Position numbers and translations under genes: made by a program | Shown: one piece after another, positions 26,531 through 35,545 of the stretch | Layout of the letters: each line of letters starts with the position of its first letter | Numbering within the stretch: the first letter of the stretch is position 1 | Source: Bacteroidales bacterium | Lineage (GTDB): Bacteria; Bacteroidota; Bacteroidia; Bacteroidales; UBA932 | NCBI GenBank assembly: GCA_017961345.1 | Contig: JAGCXP010000035.1 | Span: 1-64,000 of the forward strand | DNA: 64,000 bases | Direction of reading: 5' to 3' | Notes under the pieces: generated by a model | The model's database searches: none | What the model saw: only the letters and a program-made list of their open reading frames with translations | What the model was told of the DNA's origin: nothing

Positions 26531-27209
26531 CTCCGTACATCTTTCCCTGCTTTTTCCAGTAAAGAACCAGCAACCAGCCGAAGAGGGCGCCGCCCAGGTG
26601 CGCGAAATGCGCCACGTCCACCATTCGTCCGAATACGCCGGTAAAGAGTTCAATGATGATGAAAATAATCACCATCCACTTGGCCGTCAGGGTAATGGGC
26701 GGGAAAATCAGCGTCAGGCGGCTGTCAGGATAGAGCATGGCGTAGCCCACCAGCAGGCCGTAAATGGCACCGGAAGCACCCACGGTCGGGATGCTGTAGA
26801 GTTGTCCGAGCGCCTCGGCGGCACCGGGCGTGTTCGCCGCAATCTGCAGCTGGTAATAATATTCCTGCAGCGCCTGGGCTCCCATGTGCAGCGCCGCCGC
26901 ACCGAGTCCCGTCACAAAGTAAAAGAACAGGAACTTCTTCGGCCCCCAACTCCGCTCCAGTACGCTGCCGAAGAGCCAAAGGGTGTACATATTGAAGAAA
27001 ATATGCCAGAAGCCGCCGTGCATGAACATATGCGTGACGGGCTGCCACCAATGGAAAAAGGGAGAATGGATGTAAAATAACGAAAAGTTCCCGTACATAA
27101 ACTCAGGCCGCAGGCCGGAAAACAACATCACGAAGATGTTGATCAGAATGATGTTCCGGGTGGCCACGGGAATGCTGTTCATACAGCCGTTGCTGCGATA
27201 TTCAATCAT
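26520..27209 (-). CDS. Rhomboid family intramembrane serine protease
   Basis: A 229-residue rhomboid protease with six membrane helices. The catalytic serine is in TVGASGAIYGLLVGYAML (GxSG, about residue 140) and the histidine in VAHFAHLGGALFGWLL (about residue 200). The HMFMHGGFWHIFFNMYTLWLFG segment is the family's L1/TM2 region. It begins 1 bp after mutL and overlaps the EEP gene. An internal ATG ten codons later is an alternative start. Substrates are not predictable. Confidence 0.92.
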   Translation of the reverse strand: MIEYRSNGCMNSIPVATRNIILINIFVMLFSGLRPEFMYGNFSLFYIHSPFFHWWQPVTHMFMHGGFWHIFFNMYTLWLFGSVLERSWGPKKFLFFYFVTGLGAAALHMGAQALQEYYYQLQIAANTPGAAEALGQLYSIPTVGASGAIYGLLVGYAMLYPDSRLTLIFPPITLTAKWMVIIFIIIELFTGVFGRMVDVAHFAHLGGALFGWLLVLYWKKQGKMYGDER

Positions 27210-27210
27210 A

Positions 27211-29061
27211 TTAAAATAGTTTTTCTATCTGTTCCTGGGGCAGGCGGGTATAAATGCGCTTGCCCTGCGGGGTAATTTCATGTTCCGTGCAGGCAAATAG
27301 GTCGTTAATCAGCCGCTGAGCCTCTTGCGAGGACACGTTCTGCTCCCCTCCGACGACCGCCTGGGCGAATTTGAGGGCCAGGGCGGACTGCATCGTCTCT
27401 TCCAGCGAAACGCTGCGGTCCGAAAGGATGGCCAGGATGTCCGAGACGGTCTGCTCCACCTTCCCGCTCTCGGCGGAAAAGCCTTCGGGTACGCCGCTGA
27501 TGACCACGGTGTCGTTTCCGAGCGGGCGGATATCGAAGCCCAGGTGCTCCAGCAGCGCGGCGTTGTCTTCCAGCAGCAGCGCGCCCTCTACGCCCACGAA
27601 AACGGCCGTTTCGAAGAGGGCGGTCTGGGTGCTGTGCGCCTGGTCGGAGAGAATGCGGCTGTACTTGTCATAAAGGATGCGCAGCCGGGCCCGGCGGATA
27701 TGGATGACAGCCAGGGAGTCCGACAGCGGCGTGAGAATATACTTGTTTTTGAAAACCAGCACGTTCGTAAGGCCGACCGCCTGTCCGTCGAACAGTTTGC
27801 CATAGTTCTGGTCGCGGTCCACGGCCGCTCCCGTCGGATACGATGGACCGTAGCCCCCCATCGAGGGGCCTCCCCCCGCAGGGAAATCCGCCGCAACGGG
27901 GCCGTTCCCCCCGAAGGTATCCGGTTCATTTTCAAAGCCGTCCGTTTCGAAAGGATTGTATGCGGCATCCGTTTTCTTGTCCGGAGAACGCAAGGGATGC
28001 AGCTCGTCGAAGATGCGGCTCGTAACAGGAATCTGGGTCTGTCGGCTACCTTCAAAATCGATGGTGTCGCCGAAACTCTGCTTCCCCAGCACACCCTTGA
28101 CGGCGGCAAAGAGGGTCTGATAGATGATGGCGTCTTCCTCGAACTTGATTTCCGTCTTGGTCGGGGAAACGTTGACGTCCACGCTGTAGGGCGGCACTTC
28201 CAGAAACAGGAACCAGGGGGGCAACATGCCGTCGGGCACCAGTCCCTCATAGGCCTTCTGCACCGCCTTGCTGAGGTAGGGGCTGCGGAAGTAGCGCCCG
28301 TTGACGAAGAAAAACTGGTTGCCGCTGCCCTTGCGTGCGCTCTCCGGTTTTCCGACAAAGCCGTTCACGCCCACGACGGAGGTCTGGGTCGTGATATCGA
28401 GCAGCTGGGTAGCCACATCGCCCCCGAAGAGGTCCTTGATCCGAACCTTCAGGGAAGCGGTGGGTGCGAGGCGGAACACCTCTTTCCCATTGTGACTCAG
28501 GGAAAATGCGACATCGCAGCGGGTCAGCGCCACGCGCTGGAATTCTTCCACGATATGGCGAAACTCCACGGCGTCGCTCTTCAGGTATTTGCGGCGGGCG
28601 GGTACGTTGTAGAAGAGATTGCGCACCGAAAAACTGGTCCCTTTGGGGGCGGCTACGCTCTCGATGCTTTTCTGCACGGAGGCGGCCATACAGACTTCGC
28701 AGCCGGTCTCATCCTCTTCCCGGCGGGTACGCAGGGTGACTTCCGCGATGGCCGCAATGCTGGCGAGGGCCTCTCCGCGAAAGCCGAAGGTCAGAATCTT
28801 TTCCAGATCCTCGGCCGAAGCAATCTTGCTCGTCGCGTGGCGCTCAAAGCAGAGGACGGCGTCGTCGGGCGACATGCCGCAGCCGTTGTCAACCACGCGG
28901 ATCAGCGTCCGTCCACCGTCGAGAATGCTTACGTCAATCTTGTCGGCACCGGCGTCCACGGCATTTTCCACCAGCTCCTTGACCACGGAAGCGGGACGCT
29001 GCACCACCTCACCGGCGGCGATCATGTTGGCAATGTTGCCCGGAAGGACGCGGATATTCAT
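27211..29061 (-). CDS. mutL: DNA mismatch repair protein MutL
   Basis: MutL (616 residues) links MutS mismatch recognition to strand removal. The GHKL ATPase domain shows LVENAVDAGA, DNGCGM, RHATSKI and FGFRGEALASI; the transducer domain has the FFVNGRYFRSP segment. The C-terminal dimerisation domain is present, but a DQHA(X)2E(X)4E endonuclease motif is replaced by DQAHSTQTALFE, which keeps a related pattern. It lies between the 95-residue membrane protein (adjacent stop/start) and rhomboid. Confidence 0.96.
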   Translation of the reverse strand: MNIRVLPGNIANMIAAGEVVQRPASVVKELVENAVDAGADKIDVSILDGGRTLIRVVDNGCGMSPDDAVLCFERHATSKIASAEDLEKILTFGFRGEALASIAAIAEVTLRTRREEDETGCEVCMAASVQKSIESVAAPKGTSFSVRNLFYNVPARRKYLKSDAVEFRHIVEEFQRVALTRCDVAFSLSHNGKEVFRLAPTASLKVRIKDLFGGDVATQLLDITTQTSVVGVNGFVGKPESARKGSGNQFFFVNGRYFRSPYLSKAVQKAYEGLVPDGMLPPWFLFLEVPPYSVDVNVSPTKTEIKFEEDAIIYQTLFAAVKGVLGKQSFGDTIDFEGSRQTQIPVTSRIFDELHPLRSPDKKTDAAYNPFETDGFENEPDTFGGNGPVAADFPAGGGPSMGGYGPSYPTGAAVDRDQNYGKLFDGQAVGLTNVLVFKNKYILTPLSDSLAVIHIRRARLRILYDKYSRILSDQAHSTQTALFETAVFVGVEGALLLEDNAALLEHLGFDIRPLGNDTVVISGVPEGFSAESGKVEQTVSDILAILSDRSVSLEETMQSALALKFAQAVVGGEQNVSSQEAQRLINDLFACTEHEITPQGKRIYTRLPQEQIEKLF

Positions 29062-29349
29062 TTAGAGAATCGCGTAAAACTTGACAATATAAATCAGTAC
29101 GATGACAAAGAGAATCATCCCGACCCATCCGATCAGGCGCTGAGCCCGCGTCGTCAGGTTGCGATGCTCCGAACCGGCGCGCATATTGCGACGGATGTAG
29201 TCTCCCGGACGGTGCTCTTCTTTTTCATAGCTGCCGTCCACCGCACCGAAAATTTCCTTGCGGCGTTCTTTTTCCGGGTCGTAATAACGGGGCCGGTAAT
29301 TGAATTTCCGGCATTCGCGGGTTCCGAAAAAGGAGGGACTGAATTTCAT
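29062..29349 (-). CDS. Conserved small membrane protein of unknown function
   Basis: A 95-residue protein with a basic, tyrosine- and arginine-rich N-terminal part (for example KFNYRPRYYDPEKERR) and one C-terminal membrane helix (about residues 70-92). No family name can be given with confidence. It starts 12 bp after the NtrC-like gene, and its stop codon directly abuts the mutL ATG, so it is translated within the operon. A tail-anchored topology with the basic part in the cytosol is inferred. Confidence 0.75.
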   Translation of the reverse strand: MKFSPSFFGTRECRKFNYRPRYYDPEKERRKEIFGAVDGSYEKEEHRPGDYIRRNMRAGSEHRNLTTRAQRLIGWVGMILFVIVLIYIVKFYAIL

Positions 29350-29361
29350 ATCGCTCTGATT

Positions 29362-30528
<1,167 letters not shown>

Positions 30529-30534
30529 AGCTTG

Positions 30535-30542
30535 CAAAGTTA
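30535..30542 (-). promoter_or_regulatory. -7 element for the NtrC-like operon
   Basis: TAACTTTG on the minus strand matches TAnnTTTG and lies only 6 bp from the ATG at 30528, implying a very short leader or none. No TTTG occurs at the standard upstream distance. Confidence 0.5.
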
Positions 30543-30551
30543 CAAAAAAAA

Positions 30552-30583
30552 TTTGCACAATTTAAAAAAGTCCCTTATCTTTG
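30552..30583 (+). promoter_or_regulatory. Promoter for the tRNA-Ile/tRNA-Ala transcript
   Basis: TTTG (30552-30555), 20 bp, TATCTTTG (30576-30583): a full Bacteroidetes -33/-7 pair. Transcription would start near 30590, about 25 nt before tRNA-Ile. It shares the gap with the divergent NtrC-like gene promoter. Confidence 0.8.
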
Positions 30584-30613
30584 CAGCCCGTTTCAAAAGG
30601 ACGGGAGACATAC

Positions 30614-30687
30614 AGTCTCTTAGCTCAGTTGGTTAGAGCGCTACACTGATAATGTAGAGGTCACTGGTTCAACTCCAGTAGGGACTA
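30614..30687 (+). tRNA. tRNA-Ile (GAU)
   Basis: A 74-nt cloverleaf: acceptor AGTCTCT pairs with AGGGACT (one G-U pair), D-arm TAGCTCAGTTGGTTAGAGC, anticodon stem CTACA/TGTAG with anticodon GAT at 30648-30650, and T-arm ending with GGTTCAACTCC. The CCA end is not encoded. Anticodon GAT reads AUC/AUU isoleucine codons. It lies 11 nt before tRNA-Ala, and no 16S or 23S rRNA gene is found within this window. Confidence 0.97.
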
Positions 30688-30698
30688 CTCAGAGAGAA

Positions 30699-30771
30699 GG
30701 GGGATTAGCTCAGTTGGTAGAGCACTTGCTTTGCAAGCAAGGGGTCAAGAGTTCGAATCTCTTATTCTCCA
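30699..30771 (+). tRNA. tRNA-Ala (UGC)
   Basis: A 73-nt cloverleaf: acceptor GGGGGAT pairs with ATTCTCC (two G-U pairs), discriminator A at 30771, anticodon stem CTTGC/GCAAG with anticodon TGC at 30732-30734, and GTTCGAATC T-loop. CCA is not encoded. It follows tRNA-Ile in the usual Ile-Ala order of rRNA spacers, but here with protein genes on both sides. Confidence 0.97.
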
Positions 30772-30782
30772 CAAAGTAGAAG

Positions 30783-30820
30783 AAAAAGGTCGCGCCGAGT
30801 TCACTCGAGCGCGACTTTTT
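30783..30820 (+). terminator. Intrinsic terminator of the tRNA transcript
   Basis: GTCGCGC (30789-30795) pairs with GCGCGAC (30809-30815), with an inner CGAG/CTCG extension, followed by five Ts and then CTT. It begins about a dozen nt after tRNA-Ala. Confidence 0.8.
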
Positions 30821-30835
30821 CTTATAGTTTGGATT

Positions 30836-30927
30836 GCCCCGCCGCAGGCGGGCAGAGATGTCGGAGCGAAGCGACGAAATCTCGGAGAATAAGAGATGCG
30901 CGCGGGCTGACAAGCCCCGCCGCAGGC
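30836..30927. repeat. Direct repeats around an inverted copy of the tRNA-Ala 3' end
   Basis: GCCCCGCCGCAGGC occurs twice, at 30836-30849 and 30914-30927. Between them, 30884-30897 is an exact inverted copy of ATCTCTTATTCTCC, the T-stem/acceptor 3' side of tRNA-Ala (30757-30770). The first repeat is also the core of a palindrome (30838-30852). The stretch holds no gene and lies exactly at the edge of the mannan locus. It may be a recombination scar or an intergenic repeat family. Confidence 0.5.
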
Positions 30928-32325
30928 TTATATTTCGCGGCGGAGGGAGAGTTGCTGCTGAATGTCTTTCATCCGCTCGGTGCGGAGAGGATAGAAACTC
31001 AGGCACAGGATGCCGAGGGCGGCACCCGCAGCGGGAATGAAACTCATCAGGGCTTTGATGACATCGAGGGTGCGGGGCGCCTGGACGGCCAGGTCCTTGT
31101 CGTAGCCGAAAAGGCCGAGCAGGCTCAGCAGCAGAAATCCGCCGATGGCGCCGCCGAATTTCTGGGCCATGGAAGAAGACGAGAAAATCAGGGCGGTCGA
31201 AGAACGGCCGTTGCGCAGTTCGGAATAGTCGGCCACGTCGGCGAACATACTCCACACGAGCGGCGCGGCGATGCCGAAGGCCAGACTGATGAGAACCTGC
31301 AGGGCGGCAAGCAGCCAAACGCCGCCGGGACTGGCCGGCAGGAACCAGATGACACAGCTCAACACGGCGGAGAGCGCGAGCATCAGCATGAAGCTTTCCC
31401 GCTTGCCCAGTCTCTCGGAGACGGGCACGGCAAGCAGCACGCCGGCCATCTGTCCGATTTCTCCCAGTGTCAGGAAGACGGCGCAGCTGAGCAGCGGATG
31501 GGCCTGCAGGATGTTGGCAAAGTAGTAAGCGGCCGCCCCGCCCCGGATGGACAGGCACAGCAGCTGACAGATAGCCCCACCCAGCAGCAGCCACCAGGGT
31601 CCGTTCCCTGCCAGGGCCCTGAGGTCCTTGCGGATCGAACCGGAGGCGTCATCATCGGATTTTTCCGCCGGTTTCACGTGCTCGCGGGTGAGCAGGAAAC
31701 AGGCGACAAAGAGCAGGGCGCAGAGCCCCGCCACGACGGCGATCACCCCTGTCCACTGAAGGGGATCGGCATCCCCCACGCTGCGGATGATTCTGCCCTG
31801 CGCATTCTCCGTCCCGAAGACGGAGCGCTCGAATATCCAGAAAATGCCCATCGCGACAAAGCTTCCGACATAGGCGAAAAACATCCGGAAGGAAGAATAG
31901 ACGCTCTTCTCGCGGGAATCGTCCGTAACCAGTCCCAGCATCGCCCCGTACGGGACATTGACGGCGGTGTAGGCGGTCATCATCAGGATGTACATCAGAT
32001 AGGCATAGACATGCTTGAAGGTATAGGAACCGTCCGGGACATAGAAGGAAAGAATGCCGATGACCGCGAAAGGGACGGCCATCCAGAGCAGGTAAGGACG
32101 ATACTTCCCCCACCGGGTCTGCGTGCGGTCGGCGACGAGTCCCATCACGGGATCGGACACGGCGTCATAGAGCTTGGTCACCAGCAGGAGCGTGGCGGCG
32201 TGGACGGGCCTGAGCCCGAATACATCCGAATAGAAGATGGGAAGATAGTAGGAAAAGATTTTCCAGAACATCGAGGAGGCCATGTCCCCGAGTCCGTAAC
32301 CGATTTTTTCAGAGAGCCTGTTCAT
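30928..32325 (-). CDS. GPH-family sugar:cation symporter (MFS)
   Basis: A 465-residue, 12-helix inner-membrane transporter of the glycoside-pentoside-hexuronide type. The N-terminal KIGYGLGDMASSMFWK and VSDPVMGLVADRTQTRWGKYRPYLLW segments are family signatures. In mannan loci of related Bacteroides, a homologous transporter next to the epimerase and phosphorylase imports beta-1,4-mannobiose from the periplasm; the same role is inferred here. ATG at 32325 is 10 bp past the epimerase stop; a GTG and a TTG lie slightly upstream in frame. It is the last gene of the locus. Confidence 0.9.
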   Translation of the reverse strand: MNRLSEKIGYGLGDMASSMFWKIFSYYLPIFYSDVFGLRPVHAATLLLVTKLYDAVSDPVMGLVADRTQTRWGKYRPYLLWMAVPFAVIGILSFYVPDGSYTFKHVYAYLMYILMMTAYTAVNVPYGAMLGLVTDDSREKSVYSSFRMFFAYVGSFVAMGIFWIFERSVFGTENAQGRIIRSVGDADPLQWTGVIAVVAGLCALLFVACFLLTREHVKPAEKSDDDASGSIRKDLRALAGNGPWWLLLGGAICQLLCLSIRGGAAAYYFANILQAHPLLSCAVFLTLGEIGQMAGVLLAVPVSERLGKRESFMLMLALSAVLSCVIWFLPASPGGVWLLAALQVLISLAFGIAAPLVWSMFADVADYSELRNGRSSTALIFSSSSMAQKFGGAIGGFLLLSLLGLFGYDKDLAVQAPRTLDVIKALMSFIPAAGAALGILCLSFYPLRTERMKDIQQQLSLRREI

Positions 32326-32335
32326 CTTCACGGAT

Positions 32336-33526
32336 TCATTCAAAAATTTTCAGGATTTCCAGGCACATCCGGGCATTGTGGTAGGGACATTTCCAGAAGC
32401 CGGCCTTTGGAAGCGAAGGGTCGGGCGTGCCGTCCGGGAGCAGGTTGAAGTACCACTCCCCTCCCCGGGAATCGACAAAATGCTCCTTGATGTAGTCCCA
32501 GCAGCGGAAAGCCCGCTCCAGGGCCGGACCGTCGGCGTGGTACTTCCACAGCCAGAGGTTGCCCACTACGGCCTCCGCCTGTACCCACCACTGGCGGGTG
32601 TAATCGATCTGCCGAGAGACCTCGCCGCAGGGACGCTCATACAGGAAAGACCCGTCTTCCAGACAGCCCTCGTTCCCGGCGCGGCCCAGACGGGCGCAGG
32701 CACGGCGCACCTTTTCCGTCATATCGAAATCGCGGAGGGCGAAGGCGCACTCCAGCCCCAGCCAGGATGTCTCGATGTCGTGGCCGAAGGAAACGGCACC
32801 GGGCAGCACGCTCCATTCGCCGGTGAAATACAGCCGCAGGTGGCCGTCCTCGCCCGGCATAAACAGGCAGACCCGCTCCAGCAGTTCTGCCAGGGCCATT
32901 TTCAGTTGTTCGTCGGGCCAAACACGGTAAAGCGCGGCATAGGCCTCCAGCAGGTGGAGATGCGAGTTCATCGTCTTGTCGGCATTGATGTCGTGCTCGC
33001 TCAGCGACATATCCTCCAGCGGAGAAAAATCCCGGGCCAGCGCTTCGCGGTACCCTCCGTTTTTTGCGTCCCGGAAATAACGTTCCACCGTCCGGAACAG
33101 ATGGACGGCCGCATTCAGGGCCTCCTTGTCGCCGCTGCAGCGGTAAAACTCACTCATTCCGTAGATGGCGAAGGCCTGCGAATACAACTGTTTCTTCCGC
33201 TCGTGCGGCTCCCCGGAAGGACTGACGCTCCAATAGACGCCTCCGTAGCGGTGGTCGCAGAAATGCTGGAGGAACCACTCCGCCGCGTGGCGGGCGGCCA
33301 GCAGGCAGTCCTTGCGGCCGAGCGCGAGGCTGGCGGCGGAAAAGGTCCAGATGATGCGGGCATTGAGGATTACGCCCCTGGGGGCATCCGCCACGGGGCG
33401 GCCCGCAAAATCCGCCTCGCCGTAGAATCCTCCCCGCGGATCCTTCATTCCCAGCCACCAGTCCAGAATGTTTTTGTCGAGGATCCGGCGGATCTCCTGA
33501 AGAAATTGTTCACTCCTGTTCATCAT
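32336..33526 (-). CDS. AGE-family cellobiose/mannobiose 2-epimerase
   Basis: A 396-residue (alpha/alpha)6-barrel enzyme. Catalytic histidines lie in NSHLHLLEAYAAL, SFGHDIETSWL and KCPYHNARM, and the substrate-stacking YTRQWWVQAEAVVG segment is present; this pattern marks cellobiose 2-epimerases rather than N-acetylglucosamine epimerases. In a locus with GH26 and GH130 it should convert mannobiose to beta-mannosyl-1,4-glucose in the cytosol. The start overlaps the AraC gene by 17 bp. Confidence 0.93.
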   Translation of the reverse strand: MMNRSEQFLQEIRRILDKNILDWWLGMKDPRGGFYGEADFAGRPVADAPRGVILNARIIWTFSAASLALGRKDCLLAARHAAEWFLQHFCDHRYGGVYWSVSPSGEPHERKKQLYSQAFAIYGMSEFYRCSGDKEALNAAVHLFRTVERYFRDAKNGGYREALARDFSPLEDMSLSEHDINADKTMNSHLHLLEAYAALYRVWPDEQLKMALAELLERVCLFMPGEDGHLRLYFTGEWSVLPGAVSFGHDIETSWLGLECAFALRDFDMTEKVRRACARLGRAGNEGCLEDGSFLYERPCGEVSRQIDYTRQWWVQAEAVVGNLWLWKYHADGPALERAFRCWDYIKEHFVDSRGGEWYFNLLPDGTPDPSLPKAGFWKCPYHNARMCLEILKIFE

Positions 33527-34397
33527 CCTTTTGGCTGTTTACCTGTTTGAAGGAAGAGCGGTACTCACTGGGAGTCACACCCTTGCGGGATTTGAAAATC
33601 CGGTTGAAATTCGAAATGTTGTTGTAGCCGCACTGGTAGCAGATCTCGGAGACGAACATCGAGGTGCTGGACAGCAGATCGGCGGCATGGCCGATGCGGA
33701 TGTCGGCGATGTAGTCGGCCAGCGAGCGGCCGGCGCGCAGCTGGAAAAAGCGGCTGAAGGACGAAGGGGCCATGTTCACCATCCCCGCCAGCATCGGGAG
33801 GCTCAGTTCTTCGCCGTAATGGTCGCGGATATAGTGCTTGATCTTGATGACACGGCGGCTTTCCGAATAGATCTCGGAACTGGCGAAACTGGACAGTTCA
33901 CGGGCTTCGGTGGACTGGGCGAGCAGGTACAGCAGATACAGGAAATGCAGGAACTGAAGAAATTTGTCCTCCATTCCCGCGAGTTTCTCGAGCAGTTCGC
34001 GCACGCGTGCGATATCGGAAGAAGAGAAGGTCAGTCCCTTCTGTGCGCGGTCCAGCAGCACGCGGATCGAAGAAAACTGATCGCGGGAGAGCAATTCTTC
34101 CGACAGGATGGAACGGGAAAACTGGATGGTGATTTCACGAATGTCTCCCGTATCACAGACCCCCTGTTCCCAGGCGTGTTCGATATTTTCGCTTCCCACG
34201 AGCACAAGGTCCTCCTTTCCGATGATCTCCCTCCGGTCCCCGACGACACGAACGGCTCCGTCGGCGTTTTCGAGGTAGTTCAACTCCAGTTCGGGGTGGG
34301 TGTGGAGGGGGAAGGTCAGTTTGGTCTTTCGTCTGTCAACGACGTAGAACAAGTCTTTGTCGGACAAAGGTGTTATCTCGGCTATGGGCTTGGTCAT
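33510..34397 (-). CDS. AraC family transcriptional regulator
   Basis: A 295-residue one-component regulator: an N-terminal cupin-like sensor (about residues 20-110, with FPLHTHPELELNYLE) and a C-terminal double helix-turn-helix, ending SEICYQCGYNNISNFNRIFKSRKGVTPSEYR. It sits inside the mannan locus rather than beside the SusC gene, and no hybrid two-component sensor or ECF sigma pair is present. It is therefore the likely local regulator, perhaps sensing an intracellular mannan breakdown product. Target sites are unproven; a palindrome at the locus promoter is a candidate. Confidence 0.93.
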   Translation of the reverse strand: MTKPIAEITPLSDKDLFYVVDRRKTKLTFPLHTHPELELNYLENADGAVRVVGDRREIIGKEDLVLVGSENIEHAWEQGVCDTGDIREITIQFSRSILSEELLSRDQFSSIRVLLDRAQKGLTFSSSDIARVRELLEKLAGMEDKFLQFLHFLYLLYLLAQSTEARELSSFASSEIYSESRRVIKIKHYIRDHYGEELSLPMLAGMVNMAPSSFSRFFQLRAGRSLADYIADIRIGHAADLLSSTSMFVSEICYQCGYNNISNFNRIFKSRKGVTPSEYRSSFKQVNSQKDDEQE

Positions 34398-34411
34398 AGG
34401 GTCAGTTCGTT

Positions 34412-35545
34412 TTAGCGGTACAGGGGCGGCAGGTCACCTTCCAGCAAGATTTCGGTTAATGCTGCGAAAAATAAGAAATCTTCTTCGCTATAGCAACCTT
34501 TCCAGGGACCAAAATAATGGCTGGAGGGCGGAAGGCCTCCGTTGCGCCAGCACAAAACGAAGGAGAGATTGCGCCCCTGAATGGCCGGGAAGAGGTTTTC
34601 CGTCCACCAGTTCCTGCGGTAATAGGATGAATGCAGCGGACTGTTATTTTCCAGGCCGACCTCGGTAAGTGCGGCGATTTTTCCTTTTTCCCGGGCGATG
34701 TCCGAGATCATCGTCGTCAGCAGCGGGACGAATTCATCGAAACGGCGGCCCGGCGAATCATAGGCGTCCAGCCCGACGATATCGACATATTCGTCTCCGG
34801 GCCAGAAGTCCAGGTAGATGTCCCGGTGCTTCTGCGGCGGATCCCAGATAAAATGGATGGCGTCGGGAGAGTAGGCGCTGATCAGATTGTCCAGCCCCTT
34901 TTCCTTCCGCAGATAGTCGAAGGTGAAACGGAAGAGGGCGACATAGTCCTCCCGGGAGGCACTCCCCTTTCCCCACCAGAAACCGTTTCCGGTATGCTCG
35001 TGCCAGGGACGGAAGACCAGCGGGAATCGTTCCCCGGAAGGACCGGTCAGGCTGCCTAGGAAGGCGGCCACCTTGTCGAGCCAACCCTTGAACAGCTCGT
35101 GGTTCTCCCCGCCCGGGATGATGGTATGGGCGGCGGGGGTATTGTCCCAGGAATTGCCGCCGGTCACGGGGTTGGCACAGTGCCAGGATATCGAATTGAG
35201 GGCGCCCCGTTTGTAGGCCGCGACAATGTGGCGGCGGATGGTCTCGAAAGATTCTCCGTCGATGTTGCGGGGATGGCCGAGTTCGATCTCGGAAATATCC
35301 CAGCCGCAGACGGCCGGGTGGCTGCCCGTGAGGATCTGGATGTCGGAACGGCTGATGCTGCCGTCATCCCACCACTTTTCTCCGCCGGAAAGGCCATATT
35401 CGGTGGGGATCTGGGCCCCCATCATCGTCCCTTTCCGGCTAAGGGCGGCCAGGCGCTCCAGCATCAGGGAAGCGGAAGATTCCGAAGAAGCGCAGCCGCC
35501 GAGAAGCAGACCGCCGAGCAGGAGGGTAAAAAGGGATCCTTTCAT
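34412..35545 (-). CDS. GH26 beta-mannanase lipoprotein
   Basis: A 377-residue lipoprotein: signal peptide with lipobox LLGGC at residue 18, then a single GH26 domain. The catalytic acid is E in FRPWHEHTGNGFWWG and the nucleophile E in ALTEVGLEN. It should cut beta-1,4-mannosidic bonds in mannan or glucomannan, either at the surface or in the periplasm. It is a paralogue of the two other GH26 domains of this locus (shared PTEYGLSGG, GSHPAVCGWDIS and SWHCANPVTGGNSW). Its ATG overlaps the GH130 stop by one base. Confidence 0.95.
   Translation of the reverse strand: MKGSLFTLLLGGLLLGGCASSESSASLMLERLAALSRKGTMMGAQIPTEYGLSGGEKWWDDGSISRSDIQILTGSHPAVCGWDISEIELGHPRNIDGESFETIRRHIVAAYKRGALNSISWHCANPVTGGNSWDNTPAAHTIIPGGENHELFKGWLDKVAAFLGSLTGPSGERFPLVFRPWHEHTGNGFWWGKGSASREDYVALFRFTFDYLRKEKGLDNLISAYSPDAIHFIWDPPQKHRDIYLDFWPGDEYVDIVGLDAYDSPGRRFDEFVPLLTTMISDIAREKGKIAALTEVGLENNSPLHSSYYRRNWWTENLFPAIQGRNLSFVLCWRNGGLPPSSHYFGPWKGCYSEEDFLFFAALTEILLEGDLPPLYR

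Noticed and set aside
30710..31594. Minus-strand frame running from the transporter gene into the tRNA-Ala gene
   Set aside because: It is out of frame with the transporter and its end is antisense tRNA, a well-known source of false proteins.
35160..35190. GGCAC-type sigma-54-like match inside the GH26 gene
   Set aside because: It lies in conserved coding sequence shared by the three GH26 genes and lacks the -12 element at the right spacing.
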